From Planctomycetota bacterium (GTDB lineage Bacteria > Planctomycetota > UBA1135 > GCA-002686595): a DNA stretch of 64,000 bases. A program made the position numbers and the translations under genes. The stretch is from assembly GCA_020853575.1 (NCBI GenBank), contig JADYYP010000018.1:62001-126000 (forward strand). The letters are read 5' to 3'. This document shows positions 43,121-52,213 of the stretch, piece after piece. The first letter of the stretch is position 1. Each line of letters opens with the position of its first letter. Below the pieces are notes generated by a model. It had not been told where the DNA came from and made no database searches. It saw only the letters and a list, made by a program, of their open reading frames with translations.

Positions 43121-45139
43121 ATGACTTCTTCTCTGCAGGGCATTCGCAACCTCGCCTTCGTCGGACATCCCTCGGCCGGCAAGACCACCTTGATCGATGC
43201 CATCGCGCACAGTCTCGGACTGACGCCGCGCAAGGGCTCGGTCGGCGACAAGACGTCGATCTGCGACACCGAGCCGGAAGAGCACGAGAAGGGCCACACG
43301 CTGCAACTGGCCGTGGTGCAGGGCACTGTCCGTGACACGCAATGGACGCTGCTCGACACCCCGGGCTACGCGGACTTCATCGCCGACTGCAACGGGGCCA
43401 TGGTGGCCGCGGACATCGTCGTGGGCGTCCACAGCGCGACGGGCAAGCCGACCTACAACTTCCAGAAGAAGATGGAGCGCGCCGCGGCCCTCGGCAAGGG
43501 GCGCGTCATCGTGATCACCCACATCGACGGCGAAAACGTCGACTTCGATGCCGTGGTCGAGCAACTCGACGCCACGCTCGGCGATCTGTGCGTGCCTTTC
43601 GATCACCCCGACACGACCGGACATGGGTTCAGCTCGGTGGCCTCGATCTTCGAGGTCGACCACCACGGCTGGAAGCAGAACTTGATGGACCGCGTGATGG
43701 ATGCGTGCGAGGACGAAGCGTTGCTCGCGCGCTACCTCGAAACGCAAAGCCTGACCGATGCGGAGATGCACGCCGAGATCCCGCACGCCATCGCGCGCGG
43801 CTCGCTCGTGCCGATCTTGGCCTGCAATCCGGTCAGCGGAGTGGGCGTCGACCGTGTGTTGGCGTTCCTGGCGGAGTTCTGCCCGAACCCCGGCTCGTTC
43901 GAGCAGAGCGACGCCGAAGGCGGCAAGATCGAGCTCGACCCCGAAGCACCGTTCCTCGCGCAGGTCTTCAACATCCGCTCCGATCCGCACGTCGGGAAGG
44001 TGTGCACGATGCGCGTGCTCGCAGGCCAAGTGCATGCGAGTGACGCGCTGGTCGGTCCCAAGAGCGACAAGCCCGAGAAGCTGGGCGGCCTGTTCCACCA
44101 GGTCGGCAAGAAGCGTCGCGACCCCACTGACACGGCCAAGGCGGGCGAGATCGTGGCGTTCACCAAGGTCGAGCACGTGCACATCGGTGAATGCGTCACG
44201 ACGCCGGCGGGCAAGGTCCGCGCGTTGAAGCCGATCGCGCAACCCGAGCCGATGGTCGCACTGGCCCTCACACCCAAGTCGCGCAACGACGAGCAGAAGA
44301 TCGGCGAGGCGCTGCGGCGACTCGAGGCCGAAGATCCGACCTTCGTCATCAAGCACGATCCGGAGACTCACGAGCTCGTCGCGCGCGGCCTCTCCGATCT
44401 GCATCTGCAAGTGATGGAGTCTCGGCTCAAGCGTCGCTACGGCGTCGACGTCTCCAACTCGACCCCGCGCATCGCGTACCGAGAGACCGTCACGCGCAAG
44501 GCCGACGGACACCACCGGCACAAGAAGCAATCGGGCGGTCGCGGACAGTTCGGCGAGTGCTTCGTGCGCGTCAAGCCCAACCCCAAAGGCACGGGCGTGA
44601 CCTTCACCGATGCCGTCGTCGGCGGCTCGATCCCGCGCAACCTCATCCCGGCGGTGGAGAAGGGCATGCGCGAGCTCGTCGCCAAGGGCGTGCTGACCCA
44701 CAGCCAAGTCGTCGACCTCGATTTCGAGGTCTACGACGGCAAGTTCCACGACGTCGACTCCGACGAAGCGAGCTTCAAGATCGCAGGCGCGCGCGCCTTC
44801 ATCGATGCGTTCCAGAAGGCCTCACCGGTGCTACTCGAGCCGGTGATGGAGCTCGAGATCGCGGTTCCGACCGACCACGCTGGCGCGATCTTCTCGGACC
44901 TGACCAGCCATCGCCGCGGCCACGTCGTCGATCAGTGGACCGAGGCCGACGGTCACGTCACGGTGATCAAGGCCAATGCACCGTTGTCCGCGATCCAGAC
45001 CTACCAGCGCGACTTGAAGTCGCAAACCGCTGGTGAGGGCACGTACTCGATGAAGTTGCTCGACTACGCTCCGGTGCCGGTGCAGGAGCAGCAGAAGATC
45101 CTGGCCGTGATCGGCAAGAAGCACGAGTCCGACGATTGA
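43121..45139 (+). CDS. EF-G-like translation GTPase (second-type FusA)
   Basis: 672 residues. The order of domains is that of elongation factor G: G domain with GHPSAGKTT (about 14-22) and DTPGYADF, domain II with GKVCTMRVLAGQV, then domains III-V with GLSDLHLQVMESRLKRRYGV and the C-terminal PVMELEIAVP and HRRGHVVDQ. The switch I motif is EEHEKGHT rather than ERGIT, and the G4 site is THID (about 133) in place of NKMD. These changes and the short insert in the G domain point to the EF-G-like/EF-G2 group and not to the main FusA, which should be with rpsL-rpsG. The ATG follows AAGAGA. Its role in translation is not known. Confidence 0.85.
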   Translation: MTSSLQGIRNLAFVGHPSAGKTTLIDAIAHSLGLTPRKGSVGDKTSICDTEPEEHEKGHTLQLAVVQGTVRDTQWTLLDTPGYADFIADCNGAMVAADIVVGVHSATGKPTYNFQKKMERAAALGKGRVIVITHIDGENVDFDAVVEQLDATLGDLCVPFDHPDTTGHGFSSVASIFEVDHHGWKQNLMDRVMDACEDEALLARYLETQSLTDAEMHAEIPHAIARGSLVPILACNPVSGVGVDRVLAFLAEFCPNPGSFEQSDAEGGKIELDPEAPFLAQVFNIRSDPHVGKVCTMRVLAGQVHASDALVGPKSDKPEKLGGLFHQVGKKRRDPTDTAKAGEIVAFTKVEHVHIGECVTTPAGKVRALKPIAQPEPMVALALTPKSRNDEQKIGEALRRLEAEDPTFVIKHDPETHELVARGLSDLHLQVMESRLKRRYGVDVSNSTPRIAYRETVTRKADGHHRHKKQSGGRGQFGECFVRVKPNPKGTGVTFTDAVVGGSIPRNLIPAVEKGMRELVAKGVLTHSQVVDLDFEVYDGKFHDVDSDEASFKIAGARAFIDAFQKASPVLLEPVMELEIAVPTDHAGAIFSDLTSHRRGHVVDQWTEADGHVTVIKANAPLSAIQTYQRDLKSQTAGEGTYSMKLLDYAPVPVQEQQKILAVIGKKHESDD

Positions 45140-45171
45140 GGGCTCGCAACGAGCTCAGACCTCGAGCCCTC
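45138..45171 (+). other. Hairpin at the end of the EF-G-like gene
   Basis: GAGGGCTCG and CGAGCCCTC (9 bp) around a 16-nt loop, beginning at the stop codon and without a T-run. It is a weak terminator candidate. The remaining 260 bp before pilT hold nothing recognisable. Confidence 0.45.
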
Positions 45172-45431
45172 AGAATGTTGGATGCGCGTCGCCCGTAGGA
45201 CGCCGGACGTCGAAGCCTCGTCGTCATCGCGGTCCCCGAGTCCTGCATGCAGTTTTTTCCACACGAGCCGCGCTCTCGGTGACGAGGGTGCGGCTCGCGC
45301 AACTGGGGACGGACGGCCGCTCCAGTCCGCGCGCGGCGCGCACCGAAGTAGGGAACACCGCGAACACGCTCCCTACGCGTGGGATTTCCCCGTGCGCTCC
45401 GTGGGCGTGACGCGGTCAGAGGCCGACCGCG

Positions 45432-46496
45432 ATGATCACCATGGAAGAGCTGCTCACCCTGCTGGTGCGGCAGGGTGGCTCGGACTTGCACATCTCCGTC
45501 AACTCGCCGCCGCGCATCCGCGTCGACGGCATGTTGTTGCCGGTCGATTGTCCGCCGCTCACGCCTGAGGACACGCGGCGCCTGGCCACCAGCGTGTTGA
45601 CCAGCGACCAGATCGCCAAGCTCGACCGGGACTGGGAGCTCGACTGTTCGTTCGGTCTCGCCGAGCAGGGGCGTTTCCGCGCCAACGTCTTCTACCAACA
45701 AGGCTCCGTCGCGTCGGTGATGCGTTTGATCCCGACCAAGATGGCCACGTTCGAGCAGCTCGGTCTGCCCAAGGTGGTCTGCGAGCGCATTTGCTCCCTG
45801 CGCGCGGGACTCGTGCTGGTGACGGGCGCAACGGGGTCGGGCAAGTCCACCTCCCTGGCTTCGATGGTCAATCACATCAACAGCACGCGCCAGGGGCACA
45901 TCGTCACGATCGAGGACCCGGTCGAGTTCGTTCACCAACACCGGCAGTGCCTCGTCACGCAACGTGAGGTGGGTGGCGACACGCATGCGTTCGGCCGCGC
46001 GCTGAAGAGCGTGTTGCGTCAGGACCCGGACTTCATCCTCGTCGGCGAGTTGCGCGACCTGGAAACGATGGAAGCCGCGATGACTCTCGCCGAGACGGGG
46101 CACTTGACGTTCGGCACCCTGCACACGTCCGACTGCGTGCAGACGATCAACCGCATCGTCGACGTCTTCCCTGCGCACCAGCAGCAGCAGATCCGAACGC
46201 AGCTCTCGTTTTCGCTCGAGGCCGTGTTCAGCCAGCAACTGTTGCCCTGTGCGACCGGCCGCGGGCGCGCCATGGCGTCCGAGGTGATGCTCGCCACGCC
46301 CGCGATTCGTGCGCTGGTGCGCGAGGGCAAGACCCACCAGATCTACTCGCAGATCCAAACCGGAGGCCGCATGGGCATGAAGACCATGGCGCAGTCGCTC
46401 GCCGAGCTCGTTCGCGCCGGGCGCGTACGCCTCGACGACGCGGAGCGCACGCTCAGTGACGCCTCAGAACTTCGCACCCTGTGCCGCGCGGCATGA
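45432..46496 (+). CDS. pilT: Type IV pilus retraction ATPase PilT
   Basis: 354 residues. Motifs: GGSDLHISVNSPPRIRVDG at the N-terminus, Walker A GATGSGKST (about 131), Asp box VTIEDPVEFVH, Walker B LVGELRDLETME, His box FGTLHTSDCVQTI, and the PilT-specific AIRALVREGKTHQIYSQIQTG. This last motif distinguishes it from PilU and from the other PilT-like gene in the window. It begins a pilT-pilB-pilC-pilin cluster. An ATG at 45438 is an alternative start. Confidence 0.95.
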   Translation: MITMEELLTLLVRQGGSDLHISVNSPPRIRVDGMLLPVDCPPLTPEDTRRLATSVLTSDQIAKLDRDWELDCSFGLAEQGRFRANVFYQQGSVASVMRLIPTKMATFEQLGLPKVVCERICSLRAGLVLVTGATGSGKSTSLASMVNHINSTRQGHIVTIEDPVEFVHQHRQCLVTQREVGGDTHAFGRALKSVLRQDPDFILVGELRDLETMEAAMTLAETGHLTFGTLHTSDCVQTINRIVDVFPAHQQQQIRTQLSFSLEAVFSQQLLPCATGRGRAMASEVMLATPAIRALVREGKTHQIYSQIQTGGRMGMKTMAQSLAELVRAGRVRLDDAERTLSDASELRTLCRAA

Positions 46497-46516
46497 GCAA
46501 AGGGAGCTGAAGCGAC

Positions 46517-48214
46517 GTGCGAGTCTCGGGCAAGATCCGACGCATCCTGGTCGACGCGGGGCTGGTCTCCGACGACGACTGGACAGCAGCGCGAGAACGC
46601 GGCGGCCAACCCGTAGCCACGCTGCTCGGTCAAGGCCTGCTCCACGAGGATGCGCTGTTCGAAACACTCGGTCGCGCCTCGGGCGTCGCGCCGGTCGACC
46701 TGTCGCGCATCAAGCCCGATCCGACCGCGCTCCAGACCCTGCCCAAGGAGGTGTGCCAGGAGCACGGCATCCTGCCGCTCTCGCGCAACGGCGACGTGCT
46801 GACGATCGCGGTCTGCGATCCGTTCGACGTCTTGCTGCTCGACGACCTGCGGCGAATCTCGAAGTGCCACGTGCGACCGGTGCTGTCGCACCCCGCGGCG
46901 ATCAAGAACGCGACCGAGGCGATCTACGAGACCAAGAACGAGGCGGTCAACCAGCTCCTGAGCGAAGTGTCGGGGATGGAGGCCCAGATCGACGTCCAAG
47001 TCGAACAGGCCGAGGACATCGAGACCGCAGCCGCCCAGGGCGAGGACGCGCCCGCGGTCAAGCTGGTGAATCTGGTCATCCTCCGCGCGCTGAAGGAGAA
47101 GGCCAGCGACATCCACATCGAGCCCGGCGAGGGCGCGATGCGCATTCGCCTGCGTGTGGACGGCTCGCTGTACGAGATCATGCGCCCGCCGTTGTCGCTG
47201 CTTCCGGCACTTTCCTCGCGCCTCAAGATCCTGGCGCAGCTCGACATCGCCGAGCGCTATGCGCCACAGGACGGCAAGTTCCAGATCCGCTACGAGAACC
47301 GCAAGATCGACTTCCGCCTCTCGATCCTGCCGGTCGTCGGCGGCGAGAAGGCCGTCATGCGCATCCTCGATGCGGGCGCCATGGCGCTCAAGATCGACAA
47401 CTTGGGCTACGAGCCGAAGGCGCTCGACGACATTCGGCGCGCCGCGAACGGTGCCTACGGCATGTTGCTCTTGACCGGACCGACCGGCTCTGGGAAGTCG
47501 ACGACGCTGTACTCGTGTGTCAAGGAGGTCGCGACTCCCGACGTCAACGTGGTCACCGTCGAGGACCCGGTCGAGTACCGCATGGACGGCATCAATCAGG
47601 TGCCGGTCAATCCCAAGCGGGGCATGACCTTCGCCGGTGCGCTGCGCTCGATCCTGCGTCAGGACCCGGACATCGTGTTGGTCGGAGAGATCCGAGACAC
47701 CGAAACCGCCGACATCGCGGTCAAGGCCGCGCTCACCGGCCACTTGGTGCTCTCGACGCTGCACACCAACGATGCCGCGACCACCATCACGCGCTTGTGC
47801 GACATGGGCATCGACCCGTTCATGGTCGCGAGCTCGCTCTTGTGCATCGGCGCGCAACGTCTCGCACGCAAGTTGTGTCCGGCGTGCCGGGTGAAGCTCG
47901 AGCTTCCGGAGAAGGAACTCCTTTCCGTGGGGTTCTTCGAGAGCGAGCTCCCCGGGCTCGAACTGCACGCACCCAATCCCAAGGGCTGTCCGAAGTGCAA
48001 GGACGGCTACAAGGGGCGCTTCGCGATCCTCGAGACGCTGTACCTCGAGCAAGAACTCAAGACGATGGTCATCCAGCGTCGATCTGCCGTGGAGATCAAG
48101 ACCGAGGCGATCAAGCTGGGCATGTTGACCCTGCGCCGCGTCGGATTGCTCAACGTGGCACGTGGCCGGACTTCCCTCGAAGAAGTGCTGCGCACCACGC
48201 TGGACGACAAGTGA
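46517..48214 (+). CDS. pilB: Type IV pilus assembly ATPase PilB
   Basis: Extension motor, 565 residues, starting at GTG after AAGGGAG. The N-terminal domain (about 1-140) is of the MshE-N/GspE-N type (LLGQGLLHEDALFETLGRASG, then DPFDVLLLDDLRR). The ATPase core contains DIHIEPGEGAMRIRLRVDG, Walker A GPTGSGKST (about 320), VTVEDPVEYR, Walker B VGEIRDTET and His box STLHTNDAAT. A zinc module has CPAC (about 454) and CPKC (about 491). The arrangement would also fit GspE, but the pilC and pilin neighbours make PilB the better name. Confidence 0.94.
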   Translation: MRVSGKIRRILVDAGLVSDDDWTAARERGGQPVATLLGQGLLHEDALFETLGRASGVAPVDLSRIKPDPTALQTLPKEVCQEHGILPLSRNGDVLTIAVCDPFDVLLLDDLRRISKCHVRPVLSHPAAIKNATEAIYETKNEAVNQLLSEVSGMEAQIDVQVEQAEDIETAAAQGEDAPAVKLVNLVILRALKEKASDIHIEPGEGAMRIRLRVDGSLYEIMRPPLSLLPALSSRLKILAQLDIAERYAPQDGKFQIRYENRKIDFRLSILPVVGGEKAVMRILDAGAMALKIDNLGYEPKALDDIRRAANGAYGMLLLTGPTGSGKSTTLYSCVKEVATPDVNVVTVEDPVEYRMDGINQVPVNPKRGMTFAGALRSILRQDPDIVLVGEIRDTETADIAVKAALTGHLVLSTLHTNDAATTITRLCDMGIDPFMVASSLLCIGAQRLARKLCPACRVKLELPEKELLSVGFFESELPGLELHAPNPKGCPKCKDGYKGRFAILETLYLEQELKTMVIQRRSAVEIKTEAIKLGMLTLRRVGLLNVARGRTSLEEVLRTTLDDK

Positions 48215-48237
48215 GCCCCTGAACGCGGAGTGTCAGC

Positions 48238-49473
48238 GTGACGAGCTTCAAGTACGCGGCGAAGAAGCCGACTGGCCAAACGGTCGAAGGCACGATCAGT
48301 GCCGACGACAAGAACCAGGCCGTGGCCGAGCTGCGCAAGCAGAACTTGGTCGTGCTCAAGTTGGAGCAACAGGCGCAGAAGAACGCAGCCAAGGGTGGCG
48401 GCTTCGCGGCGCTGTTCAACCGCAGTCCCAAGGTCAACTCGACCGAGCTCGTCTTGTTCACGCGCCAGCTCGCGACCATGGTCGGCGCCGGCCTGGCGCT
48501 GCTGGAGTCGATCGAAGTCCTGGGCAGCCAAGCGGAAACCCCGGGCCTGCGGCAGGTGTGCGAGCGCATCAGCTCCGAGTTGCGCGGAGGATCGGACCTT
48601 TCGAGCGCGATGGAGACCTGTCCGCGCGCTTTCAGTCCGCTGTACGTGAGCATGGTGCGCGCCGGTGAAGCCTCGGGTCAGATGGACGTGATCCTCGAAC
48701 GCCTCGCCGACTATCTCGAGTCGAGTCAGGCGCTGCGCCGCGAGATCAAGGCCGCGATGACCTACCCGGTGATCTCGCTCGTGCTGGTCATCGGCATCAC
48801 GGCGTTCCTGATGCTCGGCGTCGTGCCCACGTTCCGGCAGGTCTTCGACGGACTGGGCACCAAGTTGCCCGCTCTGACCGAGTTCACGCTCAACACGTCG
48901 GCCTGGCTGAAGTCCAACTGGTTCTACGTCGTCGCGGCGAGCGTGGGTTCGTTCTTCGCGGTCTCGGTGTTCAAGAAGACACCGCGCGGCGAGCTCCTGT
49001 TCGATCACTTCTCGCTGCGCGCCCCGATCTTCGGGCCCATCGCGCGCAAGATCGCCCTGGCGCGCTTCTCGCGCACTTTCGCGACCCTGATCCGCTCCGG
49101 CGTGCCGATCATGGCGACGCTCGAGATCGTCTCCGAGACCGCTGGCAACAAGGTCGTGTCGAACACGGTCGACGCCGCCAAGGAAAGCGTGCGCAACGGC
49201 CAACTGCTCTCCGATCCGCTGTCTCAGTCGAAGGTCTTCCCGGCGATGGTGACGCGCATGATCGCGATCGGCGAGCGCACGGGCGCGCTGGAGCAGCTGC
49301 TCGAGAAGATCGCCGAGTTCTACGACGCCCAGGTCAAGGCCGCGATCAAGAGCCTGACGAGCTTGATCGAGCCGTTGCTGATCACGTTCATGGGCGTGAT
49401 CGTCGGCGGTGTGGTGCTCAGCGTGTTCCTGCCGATCCTCGACGTGGTCGGCAAGCTCTCCGGACCGAGCTAA
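48238..49473 (+). CDS. pilC: Type IV pilus inner-membrane core protein PilC
   Basis: Polytopic membrane protein of the GspF/PilC family, 411 residues, GTG start. Two GspF domains: LVLFTRQLATMVGAGLALLESI (first) and RFSRTFATLIRSGVPIMATLEIV (second). The expected membrane segments are at about 165-200, 220-240 and 375-400. The N-terminal FKYAAKKPTGQTVEGTISA is typical. It links the motors to the platform PilN/PilO. A strong terminator follows 26 bp later. Confidence 0.95.
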   Translation: MTSFKYAAKKPTGQTVEGTISADDKNQAVAELRKQNLVVLKLEQQAQKNAAKGGGFAALFNRSPKVNSTELVLFTRQLATMVGAGLALLESIEVLGSQAETPGLRQVCERISSELRGGSDLSSAMETCPRAFSPLYVSMVRAGEASGQMDVILERLADYLESSQALRREIKAAMTYPVISLVLVIGITAFLMLGVVPTFRQVFDGLGTKLPALTEFTLNTSAWLKSNWFYVVAASVGSFFAVSVFKKTPRGELLFDHFSLRAPIFGPIARKIALARFSRTFATLIRSGVPIMATLEIVSETAGNKVVSNTVDAAKESVRNGQLLSDPLSQSKVFPAMVTRMIAIGERTGALEQLLEKIAEFYDAQVKAAIKSLTSLIEPLLITFMGVIVGGVVLSVFLPILDVVGKLSGPS

Positions 49474-49499
49474 CGAGCTTCCGGACCGAGCCGAAAAAA

Positions 49500-49535
49500 C
49501 TGCGGGCCCGCCAGTGGTGCGGGCCCGCAGCTTTT
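49500..49535 (+). terminator. Rho-independent terminator after pilC
   Basis: CTGCGGGCCCGC pairs perfectly (12 bp) with GCGGGCCCGCAG around CAGTGGT, and CTTTT follows. Confidence 0.93.
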
Positions 49536-49738
49536 CTCGAGGAACTCAAGAAGCGCTCCCGCACGCGCCGATCTCGCGGTCTGCGAGAGATTCGCTCTTC
49601 TCGCCGTGCGCGACGTTCGCTCACGGCGAGGGACTCGACGGTCCGGGCGGACCGTCGGGAGGCATGTGCCTCGCGAATCAGGCCCATGTCTCAAGACGGA
49701 ACTTCTCCGGGACCGAAGAACTCGGCACTCGGGGAGCA

Positions 49739-49769
49739 CCGGGCACGGAAGTGCCGTTCCGGTGCCCGG
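49739..49769 (+). promoter_or_regulatory. Stable hairpin in the first pilin leader
   Basis: CCGGGCAC-GGAA pairs with TTCC-G-GTGCCCGG (12 bp with one bulged G), loop GTGCCG. It ends 27 nt before the pilin ATG. It may protect or control the mRNA of a highly expressed gene; no promoter was recognised with confidence in this leader. Confidence 0.55.
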
Positions 49770-49796
49770 CAACCCAACGGAACCAATCGAACCAAG

Positions 49797-50522
49797 ATGA
49801 AACTTCACAAGAAGAACGCAGGCTTCACTCTGATCGAGCTCATGATCGTGGTGGCAATCATCGCCATCATCGCGTCGGTCGCGATCCCGCGTCTGATGGC
49901 AGCGCGCCTCTCGGCCAACGAGTCGGCGGCCATCTCGACGCTGCGCTCGCTGACCAGCGCGCAAGCTCAAGTCCAGTCGTCCGGCGCGATCGACACCGAC
50001 GGTGACGGCGCGGGCGAGTACGGCAGCTTCGGCGAACTCGCCGGCACGGTGCCTTGCCGTGTCAGCGCGGCCGGTGCCGCCGCGGCCGGTGCTGCCGGTA
50101 CCGACGAACTCAATCCGCCGGTGCTCTCGGCGGCCTTCGGAAACGTCGCGAACAGCCAGGTCACGCGCTCGGGCTACATCTTCCAGATGTTCCTGCCCGA
50201 CAACGCGCGCGCTCCGATCGCGGAAGACGCGACCGGCGGCTTCGGTGCGACGTTCCCCGACCCCGACAACGGCGAAGTGCTGTGGTGCTGCTATGCCTGG
50301 CCGGTCAACTTCACGCAGACGGGCAACCGCGCCTTCTTCGTGAACCAGGCGGGCGACATCTACCAGTACAACAACAAGGGCGCCGCGAACTACAGCGGCA
50401 CCGGTAGTGCTCCGGCCGGCGACGAGATCTTCCAGACGGCGACGGACATGGGTTCGCCCGTGTGCAACGTTGCCGGTGGTGCGCTCGGCACGGACGGTGA
50501 GAACTGGGTCCCGGTCCAGTAA
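49797..50522 (+). CDS. pilA: Type IV pilin (copy 1)
   Basis: Major pilin candidate, 241 residues. A short leader MKLHKKNAG is followed by FTLIELMIVVAIIAIIASVAIPRL, with cleavage after Gly9, Glu at mature position 5 and the hydrophobic helix. The globular part includes TDGDGAGEYGSFGELAG (a possible calcium-binding-like Asp/Gly loop), SGYIFQMFLPD and WCCYAW, and it ends NWVPVQ. It would be processed by the prepilin peptidase encoded at 41 kb. It lies between two strong terminators and is therefore transcribed alone. Confidence 0.95.
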   Translation: MKLHKKNAGFTLIELMIVVAIIAIIASVAIPRLMAARLSANESAAISTLRSLTSAQAQVQSSGAIDTDGDGAGEYGSFGELAGTVPCRVSAAGAAAAGAAGTDELNPPVLSAAFGNVANSQVTRSGYIFQMFLPDNARAPIAEDATGGFGATFPDPDNGEVLWCCYAWPVNFTQTGNRAFFVNQAGDIYQYNNKGAANYSGTGSAPAGDEIFQTATDMGSPVCNVAGGALGTDGENWVPVQ

Positions 50523-50543
50523 TCGGGCTCCCGACTCTTCACG

Positions 50544-50583
50544 CGAGGCGCCTCCACCGCGCGGAGGCGCCTCGCGCTTTTTT
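50544..50583 (+). terminator. Rho-independent terminator between the two pilin genes
   Basis: GCGAGGCGCCTCC and GGAGGCGCCTCGC make a perfect 13-bp stem with a 7-nt loop, then GCTTTTTT. Confidence 0.94.
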
Positions 50584-50623
50584 GCTTGGGTTCCCCGGCG
50601 TGTGTTGCCGAAATGCAATTTCG

Positions 50624-51358
50624 ATGACACGCCCTTCACGAACCGCAGCGCGTACCCGCTCCGCAGGCTTCACCTTGATCGAGCTGATGATCGTGGTCGC
50701 GATCATCGCGATCATCGCGTCCGTCGCCTTGCCCCGCATGGCGGCCGCGCGGCTCTCGGCGAACGAGTCGGCGGCGATCGCGACCATGCGTGCGCTGATG
50801 AGCGCGCAGGCGCAGTTCCAGTCTTCCTCCGCGGTCGACAGCGACGGCGACGGAACGGGCGAGTACGGCTGTTTCGCCGAGCTCGCGGGTGTCGTGCCGT
50901 TGCGCGTGACCGTCGCGGGCGCGCCGGCGGCGGGCGTGGCCGGTGTCGACGAGCTCGACCCGGCGATCCTCTCCGCACCCTTCGGCATCGTGCAGGGGAG
51001 CCAGACCACGCGCTCGGGCTACATCTTCCAGATCTACTTGCCGGATGCCGCAGCAGCGCCGCTGGCCGAGGACGCGACCGGTGGCTTCGCCGCAACGTTC
51101 CCCGACGCCAACAACTGCGAGTACATGTGGTGCTGCTACGCTTGGCCGATCCAAGCCGGACAGACGGGCAACCGCGTGTTCTTCGTCAACCACGGCACCG
51201 AAGTCCTGCAGAACGTCAACCGCGGTCCGGCGCCCTATTCCGGCGCTGCCGGTGGTCCGGCCGGGGACGCGGCCTATTCGGTGGCCAACGACATCGGCTC
51301 CGACGTCGGCCTGAACGGCGCCTCGGTCGACGCACAAGTGTGGGTGCCTGTGCAGTAG
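50624..51358 (+). CDS. Type IV pilin (copy 2)
   Basis: 244 residues, homologous to copy 1 over its whole length. The leader MTRPSRTAARTRSAG is more basic, then FTLIELMIVVAIIAIIASVALPRM with Glu5 kept. Conserved with copy 1 are SANESAAI, DGDGTGEYGCFAELAG, TRSGYIFQIYLPD, WCCYAW and the end WVPVQ. The extra Cys in GEYGC and NNCEYMWCC could change disulfide bonding. The ATG at 50624 gives a leader of usual size. No promoter is evident in the 40 bp after the upstream terminator. Confidence 0.92.
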   Translation: MTRPSRTAARTRSAGFTLIELMIVVAIIAIIASVALPRMAAARLSANESAAIATMRALMSAQAQFQSSSAVDSDGDGTGEYGCFAELAGVVPLRVTVAGAPAAGVAGVDELDPAILSAPFGIVQGSQTTRSGYIFQIYLPDAAAAPLAEDATGGFAATFPDANNCEYMWCCYAWPIQAGQTGNRVFFVNHGTEVLQNVNRGPAPYSGAAGGPAGDAAYSVANDIGSDVGLNGASVDAQVWVPVQ

Positions 51359-51438
51359 TCCTGCGTTCGAATCACTCCGTGCGCGCGCTCGGTCGACCAG
51401 GCCGTGCGCGCGTTTCGCGTTCTTCGCGCGCTCTGAGT

Positions 51439-52203
51439 TCACTCAGGCAGGCCGAACAAGCGTGTCGCGTTGGCGCTCGTGGCGCGCGCCAGCGCTTCGA
51501 GTGAGGTACCACGTTCGTCGGCGATGCGCTGCAGAACGTCGCGGCACAGAGCGGGCTCGTTGCGTTGACCGCGGCGCGAATGCGGCGCGAGGAACGGGCA
51601 ATCGGTTTCCACGAGGAGACGCTCCTCGGGGACCGCGCGCGCCGCGGCGCGGTTGTGCTCGTTCTTCGGGTAGGTGACGACGCCGGAAAACGAGATGTGG
51701 AAGCCGAGCTCGAGGTACGGCGGCAGCTCCGCGGCGCCATAGGTGTAGCAGTGCATCACTCCGCGAAGTCCGCCGTGCTCGCGAAGCACAGCGAGCGTGT
51801 CGTCGTGAGCGTCGCGGCAGTGGACGATCAGCGGCTTGTCGAGTGCCAGTGCGAGCCGTGCATGCCAGCGGAAGTTGTCGAGCTGTGCTTCCTTCGGAGA
51901 GTAGTTCTTGAAGTAGTCGAGGCCGGTCTCGCCAACCGCCACGCACTCCGCGCTCCGGCACATGCGCTCGATCTCGGCGCGCGCGGCAGGCGTCGAATCG
52001 CTCGCGTCGTGGGGGTGCATCCCCGCGGTGGGGAAGGTGCCGGGCACGCGCTGGGCGATGTCGAAGCACTGGCGCGAGCTCGCGACGCTCGTGCCAACGA
52101 CGATCATGCGCGTGACTCCGCTGGCGTGCGCTCGCGCCACGATCGCGTCGCGATCGGAGTCGAAGCTGTCGTAGTAGATGTGCGCGTGGCTGTCGGTGAT
52201 CAC
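51439..52203 (-). CDS. tatD: TatD family metal-dependent hydrolase
   Basis: 254 residues, TIM-barrel with DNase or related phosphoesterase activity in known members. Metal ligands are visible: SHAHIYYDSF (His-x-His), GETGLDYFKN (Glu), PLIVHCRDAHDD (His), MHCYTYG (His) and LVETDCPFLAP (Asp). The position 10 bp after the HEAT-repeat lipoprotein gene suggests an operon on the - strand. It converges with the second pilin gene. Confidence 0.94.
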   Translation of the reverse strand: MITDSHAHIYYDSFDSDRDAIVARAHASGVTRMIVVGTSVASSRQCFDIAQRVPGTFPTAGMHPHDASDSTPAARAEIERMCRSAECVAVGETGLDYFKNYSPKEAQLDNFRWHARLALALDKPLIVHCRDAHDDTLAVLREHGGLRGVMHCYTYGAAELPPYLELGFHISFSGVVTYPKNEHNRAAARAVPEERLLVETDCPFLAPHSRRGQRNEPALCRDVLQRIADERGTSLEALARATSANATRLFGLPE

Positions 52204-52213
52204 GCGCGAGGGT

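Noticed and set aside
49536..49796. Sigma-54 promoter before the first pilin
   Set aside because: rpoN is in the window and pilins are often sigma-54 dependent, but I found no GG-N10-GC element with acceptable flanks in this leader.
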